Of a DNA stretch of 64,000 bases, positions 1 through 11,345 are shown piece by piece. A program made the position numbers and the translations under genes. Position 1 is the first letter of the stretch. Every line of letters begins with the position of its first letter. The notes under the pieces are model-generated. The model saw only the letters and a program-made list of their open reading frames with translations, was not told the origin of the DNA and did not search any database. The stretch is from positions 4,938,891 through 5,002,890 of the forward strand of contig OY811990.1 in NCBI GenBank assembly GCA_963681505.1. The letters are read 5' to 3'. The stretch is from Eunapius fragilis. Lineage: Eukaryota > Porifera > Demospongiae > Spongillida > Spongillidae.

Positions 1-194
1 TTATTACTTCCTGTAACCCACTTCTGGCAATAGTTATGAAAATTGTGACGCTTTGCCCCTCGTAACAAGCCCTCACGGAAATTTTTCAGCTTCTCACCAG
101 TGTAAGTCCTCAACACAGTAAATGTAGGGGACAGTTGTGGGCTCTTGTCTTTGACCCAGCCACAATTGCTTGTAGGTGGCTCATGCCCAGAAAT
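1..194 (-). other. Open coding-like segment at left window edge
   Basis: Read on the minus strand, this stretch has no stop for about 62 codons and a coding-like composition (…GEKLKNFREGLLRGAKRHN…). It has no start codon and runs off the window, so it could be an exon of a gene or transposon lying to the left. I do not recognise the family. It ends where the dispersed repeat at 189-505 begins, which suggests it may be part of the same mobile element. Confidence 0.2.
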
Positions 195-505
195 GGTCCA
201 TACATAGGCGGTCATCTTGCTTTTTTAATTCAATTTGAATTTTAACCAACTTTAAAATGAATTATAAGCAGGTCTGATTATGATATATGTACTTCAAAAA
301 ATTATTCCATTAACCATTCTTTAACTAAAATCAAGACAAAACCATATCCGTTAAGTAATTAATTCGGGGTTTGCGAATCAACGAATATTCCCATATATCT
401 TCCCATAGACATGTATGGGGTACTTCAATACCAAGCATGCCAGATTTTTCACATTTGCCATGAGGGATTGTTAGTACACTACATTAGCCATGATTTTAAG
501 TGGGG
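189..505. repeat. Dispersed repeat, copy 1 (second copy at 11029-11345)
   Basis: About 315 bp, from CAGAAATGG to the TACACTACAT…AGTGGGGTC block, recur at 11029-11345 with only small differences and short indels. The right end overlaps the left arm of the palindrome at 456-747. It is probably a terminal or internal part of a DNA transposon. It adjoins the P-element-like remnant, but that link is inference. Confidence 0.75.
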
Positions 506-747
506 TCGCTGTATTTTTCCTATTTAAGGTGGCACTTCTCTAGGATTGTCATAACAATGGCCTCGATGTATGGTATACATATTTTTCCTATTTAAGGTGG
601 CGCTTCCCACCTTATACTTATGTTATATACCATACATCGAGGACATTGTTATGACAATTCTAGGGAAGCGCCACCTTAAATAGGAAAAATACGGCGACCC
701 CACTAAAAATCATGGCAACTATAGTGTACTAACAATCCCTCATGGCA
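456..747. mobile_element. Foldback/MITE-like palindrome
   Basis: The two halves are near-perfect inverted repeats with arms of about 115 bp, beginning TGCCATGAGGGATTGTTAG and ending with its complement. The shared inner block contains CCTATTTAAGGTGGC, which appears a third time near the centre. No coding capacity is present. The structure is that of a non-autonomous foldback element; the superfamily cannot be fixed because the left flank is shared with the dispersed repeat, hiding any target-site duplication. Confidence 0.75.
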
Positions 748-865
748 TAGATACTTTAGAGAGGATTGGAAACACGGTTAATTTAAGCTAATTAGCACCT
801 ACACTCCATGATCTGCTCTGTTCTACTGTTCACATCATCGACCTGTAGTTTATTACACATCAGGA

Positions 866-1605
866 TCTATAGAGCTACTCGCTAGGACTCCTGATGAAAT
901 CCTGAAAAATGCCATTGAAAAAGTTTTGATTGGTGACGGCTTTAAGATTCAGACTACATTGTCCAGAAGCGCTGTTAAAGATGCTCGGAAACTTGACAAG
1001 TGTTTTAAGAAAGTAAGGAAAGTGGCTTTATGTTGCAACGAAAGTGCGAAGTTATGTGGAGCTCATTTCACCAACTGACCACATCGGAAGAGTTTGTTAA
1101 GAACTGGGAGAGGTTTCTGACTGATTCCATCAGTGCTTCTCCAAACCCGATATTCTATCAATACGTGACTGAGTGCATACTAAACGCCAAGATCAAGACA
1201 ATGTTTTCTATTACTGCCCACTCTGTTAATGACCAACTAGGAACGTTGAGTTACCAAGAAAAAAATGCATTACGGTATGCAGCAGGGTATATACCACGAG
1301 CAATATGCAAAATGATAGGGAAGTCCTCCAACCCTGCTAAACAACGGCTGATTTTATGCTTGGACGACATGCTTCAGACAGGCGCAGAAGGCCAAGAACT
1401 TGAAGACTGGATCAAGCTGGTTGATCGAGGAGGATTGAACCATGTGAGCGATGCCATGTACATGTCAATGGTTTCAATGGAGCTTGAAGTGCAGAGGCAG
1501 GGCTCTACCGTTGGTTCTAAATATAAAGCCAAACTGACTAAATGTTTACTAGAAAGTGATGACGTCCAGTTCTATTGTCGCAGCCCCTTGGGAAGACGAA
1601 GTTGA
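866..1605 (+). pseudogene. Transposase-related ORF remnant, frame-broken
   Basis: From 1030 to 1605 an open frame of 191 codons carries a block resembling the C-terminal region of P-element/THAP9-type transposases (ALRYAAGYI about residue 83, then DWIKLVDRGGL about residue 126). Upstream, 866-1060 is open in a different frame (…TPDEILKNAIEKVLIGDG…), so a frameshift separates the two parts. No splice signals explain the shift. A domesticated transposase gene is possible, but the frame break and the surrounding repeats favour a dead copy. Confidence 0.4.
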
Positions 1606-1825
1606 TATTGAAATGGAACTGTTAGAAATGGTGATTGGCATGTGGCTCACAATCAGAGGTTTTTCATATGCAAGTGACTGGGTGGAAAAGTTTAAATAAT
1701 TGGAAAGAAGACAAAGCAGAAGTCTAAAGGGATTTGAAAAACAAACTATACCGTGACAGACTGAATTCACACATTAAATTATGTATGTGTATACTGCATG
1801 AGATATGTAAATCTTTATAAAGTCT

Positions 1826-2892
1826 TCATTTCAACAAAACTTTTCTTTTCCGCTTCACACTTTTCCATTTCAGGAGTGGAGTATTCTCTTTAAGGTCAAT
1901 TGGATCATCCTTCACTCCTTGACAATTGCCTCGCACAGATGACCTACACATAGTGTCAACAATACGTATTGTCTGCAAATTCTTTTGGAATTCAGAAACA
2001 TTTGGATTGTCACTAGTTGCACCCCTCTTACGCTGGCAGCCAAAGAATTTTTCGAGAGGGTCTTGACTAATTTTCTGACTTAAAAATGACTCAATGCCAT
2101 CCATTATGAATAAATATTGAACTAGTTCCACAAAGGAATTAAGTAAATGATAACAAATCAGTGCATATTCACGTGAAGGAAATTTTTTGCATTCCATAAT
2201 TACTTGTAATCCTCAAACCTAATAATGTTTGAGGGCTTAAATGCATTTTCTTCTTCTCATCATTACTGAAACCTTCTCTTGCCTTGATGCTTTGCTCCCA
2301 CGTATCCAGATAGACTAAAAATTCATATTTCAACCATTGTCAAATGGCAGGCATATAAGCATAGTGAGTACAAAATTATGACTGACTTTCAAACAAAAAT
2401 CGTCCCCAGACCTGTATGGTTGCTGAAATGTCTTCCTCTTTGTGGTACCTGAGTTATAGAGTTTGATACATTCAAAGCATCAAAGAACATAGACACAAAT
2501 TTGGCAGACTCTTGCACTGCAGGGTCACCAGATACCCTAAGTGCCTTGGACACAGTTTCACTAAGTAGCTGTGTGAAGAACACAAAGACATTGAGTAATG
2601 AAATTGAGTGCTTGATGGAGTACCTGAGCAGCAAGGTCAACCCTCATTCGTGAAAATTATGTCAGCTGTATATGCTCGAGTTTGATCTTAGGCAGTAGCA
2701 ACAGTCCCATGCTTTTTTCTCTGTCACGAATATATGTTGGAACAAAATGTTGCTTCCATTGCGCTGGAAGTAGAGTAACTTAAAAGTGTGTATACAGTGT
2801 AGTGTTCTACTTACCCACAGATGTCTGGCCTTTAAAGCCAAACAATTTCTTGCTGTTTTCAGTAGATGTGGTGGATCAGAAAAAAAAAACAA
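1826..2892 (-). pseudogene. P-element/THAP9-like DNA transposase remnant
   Basis: Reading from 2892 downward, coding blocks match the C-terminal half of P-element/THAP9 transposases in order. First comes SDPPHLLKTARN with a good donor after it near 2814. Then come GLLLLPKIKLEHIQ and FSRMRVDLAAQ, interrupted by an in-frame TAA at 2657-2659. Next is LLSETVSKALRV…AKFVSMFFDALNVSN after an acceptor near 2575. Last is LSQKISQDPLEKFFGCQRKR…DNPNVSEFQ in the 1826-2197 frame. The internal stop and the lack of the N-terminal THAP zinc finger show it is inactive and partial. The family normally moves by cut-and-paste. Confidence 0.7.
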
Positions 2893-3136
2893 AGGGTGCG
2901 TCTCAGGACTATATTTATTGACGACTTTTTATTGAACTTTCTCTGAGCCCAGTAGCTTTAAAAACTGCTGGTTAGCAGAAGCTCCATCAAATGTAATAGC
3001 CATCACCTGTTTGTTAAGTTTTTAATAACTTTTTTTTTTAACATGAACAGGAATACAAGATGCAGCAGAATACCCTAAATAACGAATGCTATTATTAATA
3101 CATACATACATATCCAGACACTCTGAGACACACTGG

Positions 3137-4168
3137 CTATGAAAGTGACAATGAGGAACTATCCCCCTCCTGAAGGGAACAGCCACATCGTAAGAGGAGG
3201 GCTTGGGCATTGGCTCGCACAAGAGTCAAATTAAGGCGGCCATACAAGCTGCAGACAACCTTGGACTTGGGGGAGTTGGTCCTTGTGGCAAGGTATGATG
3301 CAAGCCGTGAAAAAGCTTGCATCGCTTCGTTGCCCCAGGCTCCATATGACTCGGCCACAAGGGGAATACATGTCCACCCTAGCTCGGAACACTTGGCATC
3401 ATTGGCAGAGTGCTTCCTTAGCTCAGCAGCAACCGCTGCTGACCCTGCTGTGCGACCCGCTTCAGAGATAAGAGTAGGGTTAAGCGGAGACACCACAGTA
3501 AGGTCAAAGGCAGCAGGCTTGCCACAGAGCCAATTGGAAGCTAGGATGTCAGCAGGGCGTGTGTTCCGAAGCTCATGTCCTAGTCCACTACCGGCCTCTG
3601 CCTGGGCGCTGATGCAGGCATGATGGCAGGTTTGAAGCACTACATCCCTGAGCTTGTTGTGCCTGGATACAGCATCACCACCTCTCTTACATGTTATTGC
3701 ATGGTGACCTAGGGGATCCAAGGGATGTTCTGGACACAATGCACAGGGAGGTGAGCCAGGTGAGGTGTTTAGCCCCAGCCACCACTTGATGGCCATTTGG
3801 TGCTCGTTGGGGTCTAAGCTTAGACCCAGGCCTGGAGATGGTACTACAGAAAGCCAAGCAGAGGCATGGGGAGAGGAGATAGACAGGAGATGAGCCTTGT
3901 CAGCCACAGAGCTCTGGGATAGAAGAGAGTTAAATTGAATGTTTTCTAATGCAGCTGATAGAGTGTGTTGTCGGCAAGGAGAAGATGCAAGACTGTTAAT
4001 ATTAATTGCACTCTCAGGGGGAACACACCTGTTGTAGGAATTGACCGCATCAGCCAGGAAATTATCTGATGGTGAGGCAAGGCCTGCAGTACTGATGGAG
4101 GCGATAAAGGCTGCATTAGAGTGATGAGCTAGTGAACGAAGCCCCAGGCCACCTCTGCTTAAGCTCAA
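3137..4168 (-). pseudogene. Non-LTR-type retroelement C-terminal region (zinc knuckle plus endonuclease-like domain), 5' truncated
   Basis: A 343-codon frame begins SLSRGGLGLRSLAHHSNAAF, the motif that follows the reverse transcriptase in several non-LTR-like elements. It continues with a CCHC-like knuckle (CALCPEHPLDPLGHHAITCK) and then a conserved block around RPADILASNW and KPAAFDLTVVSPLN that resembles a restriction-like endonuclease. The reverse transcriptase itself is absent, so this is a 5'-truncated copy. A run of T at 3030-3040 on the plus strand, just past the stop, would be its poly-A tail. Two more fragments of the same family lie at 4962-5462 and 17598-18040. Confidence 0.65.
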
Positions 4169-4363
4169 CTGGGCTTACATCCAAGAACTGTCAGTAGTGT
4201 TTAATAACTTACATTTAAATTTTTTATTTTTATTTTTTATTTTTAAATATATAATAATAATAATAACAATAAACATACATTAAAAAATGAAATTATAAAC
4301 ATATGATACATACGTAGAGTACACATATGAATTTATTTTTCACTAAAGAATAAACCTGCACCA

Positions 4364-4961
4364 TCATCCATACCAGTCCCAGATCTCTATTTTTTTCCTG
4401 CTGCCTCGCAGGCATAAATTGGTTGCTCTCAGTCTGAGATTGGCAAAAGCCATCCTGGCCCGAACCCAGCCTGTCACTTTACTCAAGGACTTTTCCCATT
4501 TATAAGCTATTTTTTCAGTCAAGCGCTTGATCAAAACATTTGCTTCGCGACCTAAAACCCCATATACTGAAACAACAAAAGGGGAGAAGGTTGCACGCCT
4601 TGTTTGAACAGCTTCTAGATATTTCTTCTTCTCTTTTTTAGCTGCTTGTAGCACTGCTTCTACTGTATGCTTTATGTATGACGGGGCATCCGAATGTCAA
4701 AAAATGCTTCAGTTGTGGCTGCCAAATTCCCCTAATGCCCAAGTCAGCAATCAAAGCAGGTATGCCTCTTGCATTATCAGCCTCCTGCACAACTGGTTCT
4801 CTAATTACATCTTTGAATGCAATGGATGCTAGATCACCAAGAGCATCCCTCACTTCACTGTGCCGCTGAGTAACTAACCCGCCTTTCCTACAATCTAGAG
4901 CATGCTGAAAAGTAAATTTGTCACTGCAGCTATCACATTCAGTGGGGTCTTTTAAATGTGG
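4364..4961 (-). pseudogene. Second retroelement C-terminal fragment, frameshifted
   Basis: On the minus strand the order is a zinc-knuckle-like block (CDSCSDKFTFQHALDCRKGG, about 4940-4880), then RDALGDLASIAFKDVIREPV and ADLGIRGIWQPQ (to about 4640). After a frameshift come RRATFSPFVVSVYGVLGREA and MAFANLRLRATNLCLRGSR (4654-4364). This reads as the tail of a reverse-transcriptase element of a family different from the neighbour at 3137. The frame change near 4640 and the missing polymerase domain mark it as dead. Confidence 0.5.
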
Positions 4962-5462
4962 TCAGTGTTGAGTTTCTCCTCACTACACCAGTCTTTCAGA
5001 AATCCCTTTATGGTAAGTTCGATGACCATGTCTTCAACTTACTGCTGAACTCATCTTCAGTAGCAGACAAAGCTCGTCTTTTGTCAGTTTCCTCTCCCCA
5101 TGCAGCATCCTGGCTTTCAGTTGTGCCCTCCGAGAGCTTAGGGCTTCACATGGATCCTCCTGTTTTCCAGGTAGTCATCAAATGGTGGCTTGGCCTTGAT
5201 GTTTCAGAGGGCTCCCCATGTGCACTATGCACTTGGCCACAATGCAGTTACTTTCAAGTATCGTGGAGACGTGGTAACTTGGCATAATATGATTAGGGAT
5301 ATCCTGGTGGAGACATGTCGTCGGGCTCACATAGGGGTTAAGGTGGAAGACGGCAACAACTTAAGTAGAGACCACAGTAAGACTCGTCCAGCTGACGTAC
5401 TTCTTCCTAACTGGTTTTTGGGCAGAACAGCAGCATTAGATGTGTCATCACCTCACCGCTAA
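4962..5462 (+). pseudogene. Retroelement C-terminal fragment, same family as 3137-4168
   Basis: Two overlapping frames share the motifs of the 3137 element in the same order: SSVADKARLLSVSSPHAASW in the first, then TRPADVLLPNWFLGRTAALD in the second. A frameshift lies near 5210-5240, inside the zinc-knuckle region. It ends shortly after SPHR at 5462, so the 3' part is lost. It is a decayed insertion in opposite orientation to the first copy. Confidence 0.55.
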
Positions 5463-6934
5463 ACCCTGTTATTTAGATCTATGGCTGACTGAATCTCCAC
5501 CTGGTCAGGGCTAATGCTACAGCTATCCTCTCTAGGATAGCACTTGTGACGATGCCTATAGCATATTGGGTGTGTATAACTTGTGGGACAGTTTAGCTGT
5601 AGCCGCGCAGACAAGTGGGGTAAAATTGATACTGGCTTGTAGCTCTTTCCTTAAATTCTAGTGTCCAGGTATTGCTATGTGCTCCACGCGTTTGGTTCAC
5701 AGCATGTATTTTTTTTTAAAGGGAATGGGAAAAGGGAAATTTAGATTGGGGCAGCATCTGAAGAATCAATAATAGGTCGTGTTAACCATAGGCTCCGCTG
5801 CACACGCTCTTCAGTGAAGAGCGCGTGCAGCGGAGCCTATGGTTAACACGGCCTATTATTTTTTTCCTCAGGCCTGATTGAGTAAGTTTTACGACATCTG
5901 ATCATGGGCCATATGTCCTGTAGCTTTTGCTCGTGCCTCGCTCTCCTCTGCCATGTACGAAGCCGAGTTCAGCGATTATGCTAATTTGCCCTAGGCCCTA
6001 CCAGTTAATTTATGATGATGTCACACCAGGATTAGGATTCTCATGCCGGACTGGGACACACTAAGAATCCTCCCCTATTCCAAGGGCCGTGTCCCGTGGA
6101 CCACCATATGTATATACACCAATGAAGGCCAACCTTCTCTCTGCCCAAGAAATTTTATGAGATCTAGAAGGATGACTGCTGAAGCATCCTAGAGTGGGCT
6201 CTATTTGAAACTGCAAAGGCATCAGGGAGCAGCTATAGGCTTTTTTATTAGTTTATAATGCATTTCTACGATTCGGCTGCAAATGGCAATGCGTTAATTT
6301 GTGTTAAGTGGGACCGTTACCAATCCTATATATTATCTCTGCTTCAGTTCATGACAAATTCTTGTGACAAAAAATCTTTGTGTTTGAATCGTTATAACAC
6401 CCAAACGGTAAAGGCTATCAACGCCCTATTCATACTACAACACATACTACACCATTTCACAGTCAGTAGCGGATCTAGGAGGGTTTTGGGGGATTAAACC
6501 CCCCTTTTGGTAATATTATTCATAGCAGGAAATTAGGCAATCTGCATTGATAGTTGTGAATAAACCATTAAATCCCCCCTCTTTATCTGCCACGCCCACT
6601 TCATACGTCCGCCCCTGTCAGTCTATGGTAAATACATTTTGGGGTCTTGCACTTGCTCTGTGCCGACCAGTACCCCACGGGGTTCGAACCCGCCATAACT
6701 TGCGGCAGGAATAATCTAATCACTCACATCACTTTAAACTCAGTTTGAAGGTAGCGAGGTCCTGCATATAACCTATTGATTTGTTCTATTCGCTAATTTT
6801 ACGGAGATCTGTACAAGTGCGTGCATGGTTCCCGCTCGATTCGCGCCAATGATTTAGCAGTTTAATGTATGGGGGGCAGGTGCCTATATCATTTGCACGC
6901 ATCAAGTAAGACCCCAAAAGAGAAATGGTGTACA
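5463..6934. other. Gene-free stretch
   Basis: I see no convincing exon here. It contains the palindrome at 5769-5861. Open frames are short and show no known motif. A sequence near 6671-6692 resembles a tRNA B box but has no matching A box. Confidence 0.5.
5769..5861. mobile_element. 93-bp near-perfect palindrome (mini-foldback element)
   Basis: The sequence AATAATAGGTCGTGTTAACC and its complement bound two arms of about 44 bp with almost no loop; the centre is CTCTTCAGTGAAGAG. It would form a long hairpin. The symmetry and short length suggest a MITE-like element. No second copy was noticed in the window. Confidence 0.65.
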
Positions 6935-7025
6935 TGTAGTATGAAGTCTTGAGAATAGGAAGTCAATAGCACATACCGTTTCGGAAGTTATATAGTGGTT
7001 CAAACGGAATGGATTTTAATAACAT
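6935..7025. repeat. Dispersed repeat shared with 33455-33545
   Basis: The block AGTATGAAGTCTTGAGAATAGGAAGT…CGGAAGTTAT…GGTTC…AACGGAATGGATTTT recurs in diverged form at about 33455-33545. Both copies lie close to a TRIM-NHL RING exon, on its left side here and on its right side at 33.4 kb. It may be part of an older duplication of this locus. Confidence 0.4.
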
Positions 7026-7181
7026 TTGGTTCATGAAATTATGTCATGAAATGTACCTTATACATTTAAACAGGAAGGGCCACTTTCATGTGAACTGTCC
7101 CCCTGTTTGTTTATTTCAGTTACGCATAATATTGCATTGGATTTCCACATTCACCAAAAACATTCTAACTTTGTTCCACAG

Positions 7182-9372
7182 ATCTGGTCTCTTCCCTCCA
7201 CACACAATATGTCAGCTGTGCTCTAAGCCCTACACAGACCCTAGGATCCTTCCATGCCTACACTCTTTCTGTGGGCAGTGTCTGCATATGGAGATAGAGA
7301 GGTCTGGGGCCAAGCAGAAGATGGAGTGTCCTACCTGTCAAAGAAGTATCACCATACCAGAGGATGGAGTTAATGATATACCTCAGAACCTCCATCTTGG
7401 CTATGAAGTGGAGGTAGCTGGATACATGTCCAAGATTGGCAGTGGTGGTGAAAAGTCATGTGATGTTTGTATTGATGGGGGCAAGGGGCCTGCAGTGGTG
7501 TTCTGTTGCACATGTTGTCAGTTTCTCTGTACCTTCTGTCATGAGTACCACAAACGAAGTAAATCACTACACCATCACCAGATGGTAAGAGTACTAGACC
7601 AGGAGTCTGTCAGACTACTTCCATCCATCATGACACCAACTGAATATCTCTGCTCCCAACCTCATCCTGAGAAGGTAGTGTCAAGGTTTTATTGTGAAAC
7701 CTGCCGGTGTCTGGTGTGCGGAGACTGTACCCTAGTCTTTCACAAGGACCACAGGATAGGTAAGGTGTGCAATGTCGCAGAGGTCCACAGAGATGGAATG
7801 GGAGAGGCACTTGTGTGTGCACAGGAAATGGCCTCAAAGCTGACCAGTGCCATTGGTACCACTGACATGATGGCAGAACAGGTTGAGACTTCCAGAGAGA
7901 ATGCCATACAGCTCATAAACCAAACCATTGAACAGCTCCACCAAGCCATAGAGATTCGGAAGGGGACACTGTTGTCTGAGCTGGAGGCTATTTTGCTTCC
8001 TAAGACAACATCTCTGTCCCTCCAGAAGGAGCAGTTATTGAAGTTACAAGATGAGATTGGCCGCTACATTGAGATGATCTACCACATCCTCCAGACCCAC
8101 AATGACCATGAGGTGGTAGCTCTTGGAGATCTGCTGCCCACTGAACTTAAGGCCACCCTGAAGAAGGTTGAGGGAGTCTCCCTTACTCCTAGCCAAACAA
8201 GTGCAATACATGTAGCCTTGCAAACAGATTCTCTGATGAAGGAAATCTCCATGTTAGGTCATGTAATGGAATGTCATTCATCTCCAGCACAAAGCATATG
8301 GTCTTCAGAGTCATCTGCCTGTATGAACAAGGTTTTTATTATTAGGGTGGAGACCAAGAGCTCAGAGGGAGAGAAGTACTCATATGGTGGTTTGCAGGTG
8401 AAGGTTGAGCTGAAACCCAAGTCACATGATGGAGCAGTTGTTGCAGGAAAGGTGGAGGACCATGGAGATGGTACCTACACCATCACCCTCACCCCTCAGG
8501 CTGCTGGTCCTCACCAGCTCCTCGTCACAATGGATGGTGAACATGTACAGGGCAGTCCTCATGACCTTGATGTGAGGAATAAATACAGCTCCTTATGTAA
8601 CCCCCAGCAAGTTATCAGTTGTAGTGGTAGTCTAACAGGTATTGCCATCCATGACAGTGGAGACATCTATGTAGCCAGTTGGAGTGAAAATAGCATTCAT
8701 GTGTTTGACCAAAATGGTCATGAGAAGAGATCTATAGGTAGTGATGGGAGTGGTGATGGTCAGTTTAGCAAACCGTTAGGTATATCCATCAAAGGAAATG
8801 AAATGTATGTTGCTGACTTTGGCAATAATCGCATTCAAAAATTGACAGCAAGTGGACAGTACCTAAAAAAGTTCAGCAGATTCCAATCAGGTCAGGGAGA
8901 GCTTAATGGACCAATATCAGTTAGTGTTGACCAAAGAGATAGGATGATTGTTGCTGATTTTGGCAACAACAGGGTAGTAATATTGGATCAAAATGGCAGC
9001 TGCCTATTGACCATAAATGGTAATGTCTCTAGTGCTCAGGGTTTTAAGGATCCATGGGATCTTGCCTTGGACCCTCAAGGGAACATCCATGATGCAGCCT
9101 ATGGTTCTAACACCATCAAAGTCTTCACACCAGAGGGGACTTATGTCAGATCATACGGAGATGTAAAGGGTCCATCTGGAATAGTAATTGATGACGAAGG
9201 TTACAGCTTTGTCAGTGAGAACAAATGTCTCTCCATCTTTGATCCTCTTGGGAAGAAGATTCACACAGTTGGCAATATTTATAGTATCTGTGGTGTTGCT
9301 CTGGATCCTATAAGTGGTAGTTTGTACATAGCTAACAGTAGTACAAAAACTGTATTGAAGTGCTCTATGTAG
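7182..9372 (+). CDS. TRIM-NHL protein, probable RING E3 ubiquitin ligase (copy A, main exon)
   Basis: One long exon of about 729 codons carries the full TRIM2/3/71-type order. The RING is CQLCSKPYTDPRILPCLHSF with CPTCQ. B-box 1 is around CDVCIDGGKGPAVVFCC and B-box 2 around FYCETCRCLVCGDCTLVFH. A coiled coil, a filamin/ABP280 Ig repeat (EDHGDGTYTITLTPQAAG) and about six NHL propeller repeats (GDGQFSKPLGISIKG, PWDLALDPQGNIH) follow. All zinc ligands of RING and B-boxes are present. The exon is placed after the acceptor TTGTTCCACAG at 7181, because the same junction opens the exon in copy 4 and the sequence to its left is not conserved. The first coding exon was not found, so the N-terminus is incomplete. 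Such proteins ubiquitinate bound partners or bind RNA through the NHL propeller. It is the best-preserved copy outside the 38-49 kb cluster. Confidence 0.9.
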
Positions 9373-9390
9373 CGATGATGTAATGATGAT

Positions 9391-9766
9391 CTAATGTACA
9401 TGTATGTAGTGTGTTTTAACTTTTTTATTGGAATGTAAGGTTCTATTTTTGATTGGTGAAACATAATACAATGCCATTAAAAAAATGATTGAGTACCTAT
9501 GACTTTCATTATTGTTCATATATAAAGTAATGCAAACAAGACTCAGTTTTATGTTGGTGTAGATAAATGCTTGTGCCCCAGCCCATATTTCGTACTCAAG
9601 ATTGATATCTTTGGTAGCCATGGAGATCTGCAGCTCATGATCAGTAGCCATGTAGATTAACTCTGCTCTGGTGAGTTCCATGCTGTCACTACCAGCTATG
9701 GTGAGCACTAATTAGAGGTGTCAACATGACTGGGTGTGTGTGTGATACAGTGGGTTCTTCACACAT

Positions 9767-9807
<41 letters not shown>

Positions 9808-10550
9808 ACAGAAGACTACAATACATCCTTGAGTGAGGCTGTTGACATCACTCCTAAGTATCTCATGTGCCCTTTTGGAAGAAACTACAATTTGGACTGT
9901 TGACATCTGTAGTATGTAATATTCTATCCCTCCACCACCTCCTCCTCCTCCTCCTCCTCCTCTCCACCTTCTCTCATTCCCACCCTTCCCTCCCACCTTC
10001 TTTTCCTTCCCTCCCTCCCCCTCCCTACCACCCTATCACCTAGGTATAACCCTGCCTCCTGTTCCACAGCCCGAAGAGGGATATAGGAAAGAATATATAT
10101 TGGTCTGGGAACGAGGGATACAAAAAGTAGTAGTCTTTCTAACCACTAACCAGTATGAATAGACCTCACCCACCAACATGGTATAATAATTTTGTATGTG
10201 AATTTTTTGAGTCTTAAATTAGTACATGTATGTGCAGGGAACAGATTTTAAAGTGCTATCTGAGTATTGATTCCCCCTCTCATATTTAGGGGAAGTCCCA
10301 TTATAGCACTTTATGTCAAGCTCACCGATGTGGCACAGTGCACACACGTAAGTGCCACTCCCACCTCATGGCCACCATTAACGTGTCTTCCTTTTGCCGC
10401 CATAGCAACCACAACACAGTGAACTCCCACTTCCCGTGGAGTACCTGGACCCAGCCCAACCATATGGCTACGTCCTCTACAGACACAAGCAGCTCTCCAG
10501 TGCACACCAGAGCCTAGTGGCATAGGAACTGTAGTGATTGTAGCGGCCAT
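9391..10550 (-). CDS. Unidentified protein, three coding-like exons
   Basis: Three blocks on the minus strand join in frame. Exon 1 is 10326-10550, starting ATG (MAATITTVPMPLGSG) and ending at donor TCG|GTGAGC. Exon 2 is 9807-9906, after acceptor CTACAG (MSTVQIVVSSKRAHEI). Exon 3 starts at 9707 after AATTAG (VLTIAGSDSMELTRAELIY…EYEIWAGAQAF). Phases agree at both joins (0 and 1). The last part of exon 3 (about 9391-9530) is less coding-like, so another intron or an earlier end is possible. The 225-nt first exon is GC-rich against its flanks, as expected of coding sequence. I do not recognise the family. It is tail to tail with the TRIM-NHL gene ending at 9372. Confidence 0.4.
9767..9806. repeat. 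(CA)n microsatellite
   Basis: About 20 CA units directly abut the proposed donor of exon 2 of the minus-strand gene, so the intron begins with the (GT)n tract. Confidence 0.9.
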
Positions 10551-11028
10551 GGCCGATACACTTCTCTATGGATTATTTTATTTTGTAATAATGATTGACA
10601 TTAGTTGAGCCCAACTGTTAGACTGTGTATATATGATACATGACCGCTCTGTAAAGGTCTGCATGGGAACAAGTCCTTACTAGTGGATAGATCAGCATTC
10701 ACAACCATCATACAGATTTATAGCTCGGTTTGATTGAAATAAGAGGTTCCTGCAGTCACAGAGAAGCTAATATATAGCTCTTTGATCACATGCATTCTCT
10801 ATTCATACATATGGCTATATGCATGAAAACTCGTATGGCTTTTGAAGATAGAAGTTGCACGATTTGCTCCCCGCATGGGGATCTTACAGAGCTCCCCATA
10901 CACCCTGGCTGGGTGGAAGGGGGCATGCTCCCTCCCGTCTATACCCCTCCCCCTTTTTTTACGTAACCTTAGCCGCTAGACTTATAAGTTAAGTCCTTCC
11001 TCCACAACAATGAGACCTAATGATCAGA

Positions 11029-11345
11029 AATGGCCCATACATAGGCGGTCATCTTGCTTTTTAAAAATTCAATTTGAATTTTAACCAAATTTATAATGTA
11101 CTATTAGCAGGTTTGATTATGATATATGTACTTCAAAAAATTATTCCATTAACCAATCTTTAACTAAAAACCATATCCGTTAAGTAATTAATTCGCGGTT
11201 TGCGAATCAACGAATATTCCCGTATATCTTCCCATAGACATGTATGGGGTACTTGATCATGAATACCAACCAAGCACGCCAGATTTTTCTCAGCATTTGC
11301 CATGAGGGATTGTTATAAATAGTACACTACATTTGCAGTGGGGTC
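11029..11345. repeat. Dispersed repeat, copy 2
   Basis: This matches 189-505 along its length, including the phrase GATATATGTACTTCAAAAAA and the end ACACTACAT…AGTGGGGTC. It has lost some bases and gained ATAAAT near its right end. The palindrome found beside copy 1 is absent here. Confidence 0.75.

Noticed and set aside
6665-6700. GGGTTCGAACCCGCC looks like the T arm (B box) of a tRNA gene or tRNA-derived SINE
   Set aside because: No A box, anticodon arm or acceptor stem can be drawn on either strand at the right spacing.
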